A program made the translations under genes and the position numbers. Below are positions 6,432-10,163 of a stretch of DNA of 10,163 nt, in pieces. The DNA is from Candidatus Delongbacteria bacterium (GTDB lineage: Bacteria; UBA4055): positions 1 through 10,163 of the forward strand of contig WTAK01000429.1 in the NCBI GenBank assembly GCA_013139625.1, read 5' to 3'. Under the pieces are notes generated by a model, which was given only the letters and a program-made list of their open reading frames with translations, did not search any database and was not told where the DNA came from. Position 1 is the first letter of the stretch, and each line of letters opens with the position of its first letter.

Positions 6432-7753
6432 TGGAAACGACAGCTTTTCAAAAAATATATACAAAGATCACTCAGATAACTAAAGCAACTTGTTCTTTAA
6501 AAGCGACAGGTATTGGTTACGAAGAAATTGCTACTGTGAACGGGCGTTTAGCTCAGGTAGTAAAGATTCAGGGTGACGATGTAACACTTCAGATCTTTTC
6601 AGGTACTGAAGGAATTCCAACAAATGCAGAAGTTATTTTCATGGGGAAAGCACCTTCATTAAAAGTTGGAGAAGAATTAGCAGGAAGATTTTTTAACGCA
6701 TATGGGGAGCCTATTGATGGCGGTCCAAGTGTTGAAGGTAAAGAAGTTGAGATCGGCGGACCATCGGTGAATCCTGTTAGAAGAAAGCAACCTTCGGATA
6801 TTATTCCTACAGGAATTGCAGGTATTGACTTAAATAATACTCTTGTAACAGGGCAGAAGATACCTTTCTTTGCAGATCCTGATCAACCATTCAACCAAGT
6901 AATGGCTGAGGTTGCATTGAGAGCAAAAGCAGACAAGATCATTCTAGGTGGAATGGGATTATCAAATGATGATTATCTTTTCTTCAAGAATGTTTTTGAT
7001 AATGCGGGTGCATTGGATAGAATTATCAGTTTCATCAATACTACTGAAGATCCTCCTGTAGAGAGACTGCTTATTCCTGATATGGCGCTTACTGCAGCAG
7101 AATATTTCGCTCATGAAAAAAATGAAAAGGTTCTAGTTCTTTTAACGGACATGACACTTTATGCAGATGCTTTAAGTATTGTATCTAACCGTATGGATCA
7201 GATCCCTTCAAAGGATAGTATGCCGGGTTCACTTTACAGTGATCTTGCAAAGATCTATGAAAAAGCGGTACAATTCCCTGATGGCGGATCAATAACTATT
7301 ATAGCTGTAACGACTTTATCAGGTGGAGATATTACTCACGCGATACCTGATAATACAGGTTATATTACTGAAGGTCAGTTATTCCTAAGAAGAGATACTG
7401 AGATCGGCAAAGTTATTATTGACCCATTCAGAAGTTTATCAAGATTAAAGCAGCTTGTGATCGGTAAGCAAACAAGAGAAGATCATCCTCAGGTTATGAA
7501 TGCTGCGATCAGAATATTCGCTGATGCTGCAAATGCAAAGACTAAACTTGAAAATGGTTTTGATCTTAATGATTATGATGAAAGAACACTCAAATTTGCA
7601 AAAGGTTATTCTCATGATCTACTTGCAATTGATGTGAATGTTGATATTGACAGTATGCTTGATACAGGTTGGAGACTTTTCGGAGAACATTTCGAGAAAG
7701 CAGAACTTGGTATCAAAGATGAATTAGTTCAAAAGTATTGGCCTAAGAAATAA
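6431..7753 (+). CDS. ntpB: V-type ATP synthase/ATPase non-catalytic subunit B
   Basis: Subunit B alternates with A in the head and contributes an arginine to the A-site. The 440 residues show the expected B landmarks: GRFFNAYGEPIDGGP (85-99), TGIAGIDLNNTLVTGQKIP (127-145), LLTDMTLYADAL (237-248), YSDLAKIYEKA (269-279), DITHAIPDNTGYITEGQ (300-316) and SLSRL with Arg338 (335-339), the likely arginine finger. There is no P-loop: the corresponding stretch reads ADPDQPFNQV, as expected for a non-catalytic subunit. Compared with Thermus or Enterococcus B, the region LPGPG/EEVPGRRGYPG is replaced by SNRMDQIPSKDSMPGSLY. This fits the spirochaete, Chlamydia and Bacteroidetes branch as I recall it. The start shares one base with the stop of subunit A (TAATG), which should help keep A and B made in equal amounts. 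Confidence 0.97.
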   Translation: METTAFQKIYTKITQITKATCSLKATGIGYEEIATVNGRLAQVVKIQGDDVTLQIFSGTEGIPTNAEVIFMGKAPSLKVGEELAGRFFNAYGEPIDGGPSVEGKEVEIGGPSVNPVRRKQPSDIIPTGIAGIDLNNTLVTGQKIPFFADPDQPFNQVMAEVALRAKADKIILGGMGLSNDDYLFFKNVFDNAGALDRIISFINTTEDPPVERLLIPDMALTAAEYFAHEKNEKVLVLLTDMTLYADALSIVSNRMDQIPSKDSMPGSLYSDLAKIYEKAVQFPDGGSITIIAVTTLSGGDITHAIPDNTGYITEGQLFLRRDTEIGKVIIDPFRSLSRLKQLVIGKQTREDHPQVMNAAIRIFADAANAKTKLENGFDLNDYDERTLKFAKGYSHDLLAIDVNVDIDSMLDTGWRLFGEHFEKAELGIKDELVQKYWPKK

Positions 7754-7781
7754 CCCTGTAAATTAAAACTGAGTATAAAAA

Positions 7782-8381
7782 ATGGCTATAAAATTTCAGT
7801 ACAATAAAATAGCGCTTCAACAGCTCGATAAGCAATTGAAGATCAGGGTTAGAGCTTTACCGACTATAAAGAATAAGGAAGCAGCTCTTAGAATGGAAGT
7901 TAAGAAAGCTAAGAAAAAAGCTAATGAACTTGATTCTAATCTTAATTCAAGCATGAGAACTTACGATAGTATGGTAGGCCTTTGGAACGAATTTGATAAA
8001 GAACTCTTATCGGTAGATGACGTTATGTTATCTACAAAAAAGATTGCCGGAGTAAAAGTACCAATTCTTGATGAGATAATCTTCAGTGTGAAAGCGTATA
8101 GTCTTTTCGATTCACCGGAATGGTTTCCTGATGGTATTGCAATATTGAAGAATCTTGTAGGTATTGCGATCGAAAGAGAATTATTCTTCGTGAAAACAGG
8201 ATTACTTGAGCACGCTCGTAGAAAAACAACTCAAAAAGTAAATCTATACGAAAAAGTACAGATCCCGGGATTTGAAGAAGCGATATTAAAGATAAAAAGA
8301 TTCATGGAAGATGAAGAGAACCTTTCTAAATCTTCACAGAAGATAGTTAAGACTCGTCAGGCAATGGAGGAAGAAGCATGA
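7782..8381 (+). CDS. ntpD: V-type ATP synthase/ATPase subunit D (central rotor shaft)
   Basis: Subunit D is the rotating axle inside the A3B3 head, comparable to gamma of F-type enzymes. The 199-residue protein has the expected two long helices at its ends (about 1-75 and 120-195), which pair as a coiled coil, with a short globular middle. The N-terminus, MAIKFQYNKIALQQLDKQL, and the motif QKVNLYEKVQIPGFE (151-165) are family signatures; the second corresponds to the RRVNALE...IP motif of other D subunits. A 28-base gap separates it from subunit B. No hairpin lies in this gap, and there is no strong Shine-Dalgarno sequence. The stop codon overlaps the start of subunit I by 4 bases (ATGA). Subunit F, which caps the shaft in Thermus and Enterococcus, is not encoded next to it. 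Confidence 0.95.
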   Translation: MAIKFQYNKIALQQLDKQLKIRVRALPTIKNKEAALRMEVKKAKKKANELDSNLNSSMRTYDSMVGLWNEFDKELLSVDDVMLSTKKIAGVKVPILDEIIFSVKAYSLFDSPEWFPDGIAILKNLVGIAIERELFFVKTGLLEHARRKTTQKVNLYEKVQIPGFEEAILKIKRFMEDEENLSKSSQKIVKTRQAMEEEA

Positions 8382-10163
8382 TAGTACCTATGAAAAAATA
8401 TTCATTCCTGATCTATCACAGAGAATATGCAGAATTCTTGAATGACATTCAGGATATCGGAGTAGTTCATGTGATAGAAAAAACTGATGAAGTTGCTGAT
8501 GAGATAAGAAATAAGCTTCAATTAATAAAAAGAATTGAGCATACTGTAAAAAACCTCAAGACGAGGGAACAAAAAGCAAAAGAAGTTGATAAAGTATTAG
8601 ATCCAATGGAATTAATGGAAGATATCGAAAAACTTCATTTGGATATAGATCAAAACACGCAGAAATGCCATGCTTTAAACAAGGAATTACACTCTTTGGA
8701 ACCTTGGGGAGATTTCTCTTTAGATTCAGTGAAAAAATTAGAAGAAGCAGATATTGATGTTAAATTCTATATTTGCTCTGAAAAGGCTTTTGATGAAGAA
8801 TGGATGAATAAGTATGCTATTGAGATCATATCCAGAGCAAATAATGTTTATTTTGTTCTTTTTGCTAAGAAAGATGAAGAAATTGATATTAAAGTCGATG
8901 AATTCAAATTGCCTGATAGTTCAATATCTGAACTTAAAGTGGATATTCAAAAGATACATGACCATATCGAACTTGATAAAGAGCAATTGGATAAGCATGC
9001 GGTAGAAGATATCAGTACATTGGTCAACTTCATGAACGATATAGAGAATAAAAAAGAGTTTGAGCAGATAGAAGTTCAAGCTTCTGATGAGGCCGATGGA
9101 AGATTAAAGGTCGTTGAAGGGTGGATCCCTGAAACTCAATCATCTGAAATGACTGGATATCTGGAAAAGAATAGTATTCTATTCCTTGAAGGTGAACCTA
9201 CAGAAGAAGAAATTGCAAGAGTACCAATAATGATCAAGAATAATTGGTTTGCTGCAATGTTTGAGCCTATTGGCAAACTGTTCTCATTGCCTTCATACAC
9301 AGAGATAGATCTTACAATGTTCTTTGCACCATTCTTCATGCTGTTCTTTGGATTCTGCTTAGGAGATACAGGTTATGGATTAGTGATCGTACTTGCTATG
9401 ACTATTCTTAAATTTAAAGTTGATAAAGAATTTAAACCAATGCTGACACTAGGTCAATTCCTAGGTTTAATGACCATGATAATGGGTACTATTGGTGGAA
9501 CATTCTTCGGAATGGACCTCAAAATTATCGATTGGAAATTCAAAGATATGTTTTTAGACAGTAATGCAATGTTCTGGTTAGCCTTAGGTCTTGGAGTTGT
9601 ACAGATACTATTTGGAATGATCGTCAAAGCTGCGAATGCAAAAAGACAACATGGCTGGATGTACACAATTTCGACTTTTGGTTGGATGTTACTATTGCTT
9701 AGCTTACTAGGTATGAGTGTTTCTGCAATACTTGGTTATTTAGGTATGAGTGAGGAAGCAGTTGCAGCAATAACCTATCTTGAAACTATCGCCGGAGTAG
9801 CAGGTAAAACTGCATTAGTCGGTGTTGCAATGATCTTATTATTTAATGATCCGAAAGCAAGTATATTTGTAAGAATAGGAAAAGGTCTTTGGGAGCTATA
9901 TGATATTACCGGATTATTCGGAGATATCTTAAGTTATATCAGACTATTTGCTTTAGGTGTTTCAAGTGCAATTTTAGGTCTTGTTATAAATAGTATAGCA
10001 ATGGAATTCTTGAATATACCATATGTCGGATGGATAATCATGATAGTATTCTTGATTATTGGTCATACAGGAAATATCCTGTTATCAGGACTAGGATCTC
10101 TAGTACACCCAATGCGTTTAACTTTCGTTGAATTCTATAAGAATGCAGGTTGGACCGGTGGTG
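8378..10163 (+). CDS. ntpI: V-type ATP synthase/ATPase subunit I (membrane stator), 3' end beyond window
   Basis: The frame stays open from the ATG at 8378 to the right edge, giving 595 residues with the C-terminus missing. Subunit I anchors the peripheral stalks through its soluble N-terminal half (about 1-310, with long helices near 45-105 and 185-230). It also forms the half-channels for ions in its membrane half. About seven hydrophobic segments follow residue 312. Family marks are FGFCLGDTGYGL (324-335), GDILSYIRLFALGVSSAI (515-532) and LSGLGSLVHPMRLTFVEFY (569-587). Arg522 in SYIRLFALG is the likely essential arginine equivalent to Arg735 of yeast Vph1p, which releases ions from the proteolipid ring. 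GGAGG at 8366-8370 lies 7 bases before this ATG and overlaps the end of subunit D, supporting this start over the ATG at 8390. The proteolipid gene (subunit K) is expected next. No frameshift is seen. Confidence 0.96.
   Translation, partial: MIVPMKKYSFLIYHREYAEFLNDIQDIGVVHVIEKTDEVADEIRNKLQLIKRIEHTVKNLKTREQKAKEVDKVLDPMELMEDIEKLHLDIDQNTQKCHALNKELHSLEPWGDFSLDSVKKLEEADIDVKFYICSEKAFDEEWMNKYAIEIISRANNVYFVLFAKKDEEIDIKVDEFKLPDSSISELKVDIQKIHDHIELDKEQLDKHAVEDISTLVNFMNDIENKKEFEQIEVQASDEADGRLKVVEGWIPETQSSEMTGYLEKNSILFLEGEPTEEEIARVPIMIKNNWFAAMFEPIGKLFSLPSYTEIDLTMFFAPFFMLFFGFCLGDTGYGLVIVLAMTILKFKVDKEFKPMLTLGQFLGLMTMIMGTIGGTFFGMDLKIIDWKFKDMFLDSNAMFWLALGLGVVQILFGMIVKAANAKRQHGWMYTISTFGWMLLLLSLLGMSVSAILGYLGMSEEAVAAITYLETIAGVAGKTALVGVAMILLFNDPKASIFVRIGKGLWELYDITGLFGDILSYIRLFALGVSSAILGLVINSIAMEFLNIPYVGWIIMIVFLIIGHTGNILLSGLGSLVHPMRLTFVEFYKNAGWTGG

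Noticed and set aside
8814..9005. Short plus-strand frame inside subunit I
   Set aside because: It is in a different frame from subunit I, whose own frame is open and homologous throughout. It shows no ribosome site or family signature.
1..10163. Mobile element, phage, CRISPR or tRNA/rRNA content
   Set aside because: No transposase, integrase, terminal inverted repeats, spaced direct repeats or tRNA-like cloverleaf was seen. The window is ordinary chromosomal gene content.

Overview
The window looks like chromosomal DNA from an AT-rich, probably uncultured bacterium of the FCB-like sphere (Bacteroidota relatives, Cloacimonadota, Delongbacteria and similar). Three things point there: a V-type ATPase operon in the order E, DUF2764, A, B, D, I; a large secreted protein built from nidogen-like, Ig-like and fibronectin type III modules; and low GC throughout. 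The promoters I can see look like ordinary sigma-70 sites (TTGACA, extended TATAAT), and several genes have clear Shine-Dalgarno sequences. Both argue mildly against a core Bacteroidetes genome, where the -7 box and ribosome binding sites usually look different. The assignment is inference, not proof.

Region 1 (1-543) holds the 3' end of an unrecognised glycine-rich gene closed by a strong hairpin terminator. Region 2 (555-2843) is a self-contained transcription unit: an extended -10 promoter, one gene for a 719-residue exported multidomain protein, and a hairpin terminator. The protein carries two diverged copies of a nidogen-like module. The second copy appears to sit inside a split Ig/BACON-like domain. 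Region 3 (2844-3190) is a very AT-rich intergenic stretch with a good candidate promoter, A-tracts and a small inverted repeat at the predicted transcription start.

Region 4 (3191 to the right edge) is a tightly packed V-type ATPase operon. Subunit E forms the peripheral stalk, A (catalytic) and B (non-catalytic) form the head, D is the central shaft, and I is the membrane stator that works against the proteolipid ring. The proteolipid gene (K) would be expected just beyond the right edge. No separate gene for subunit C, F or G/H lies upstream of the edge. The DUF2764 protein fills the slot where subunit C sits in other operons, and it has two stretches that resemble subunit C. The genes are coupled by 1-base and 4-base overlaps or short gaps, as expected for one transcript making one complex.

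No RNA gene, CRISPR array, insertion sequence or attachment site was seen. The ATPase operon is a known family. The points most worth following are the identity of the DUF2764 protein and the inserted-domain architecture of the secreted protein.
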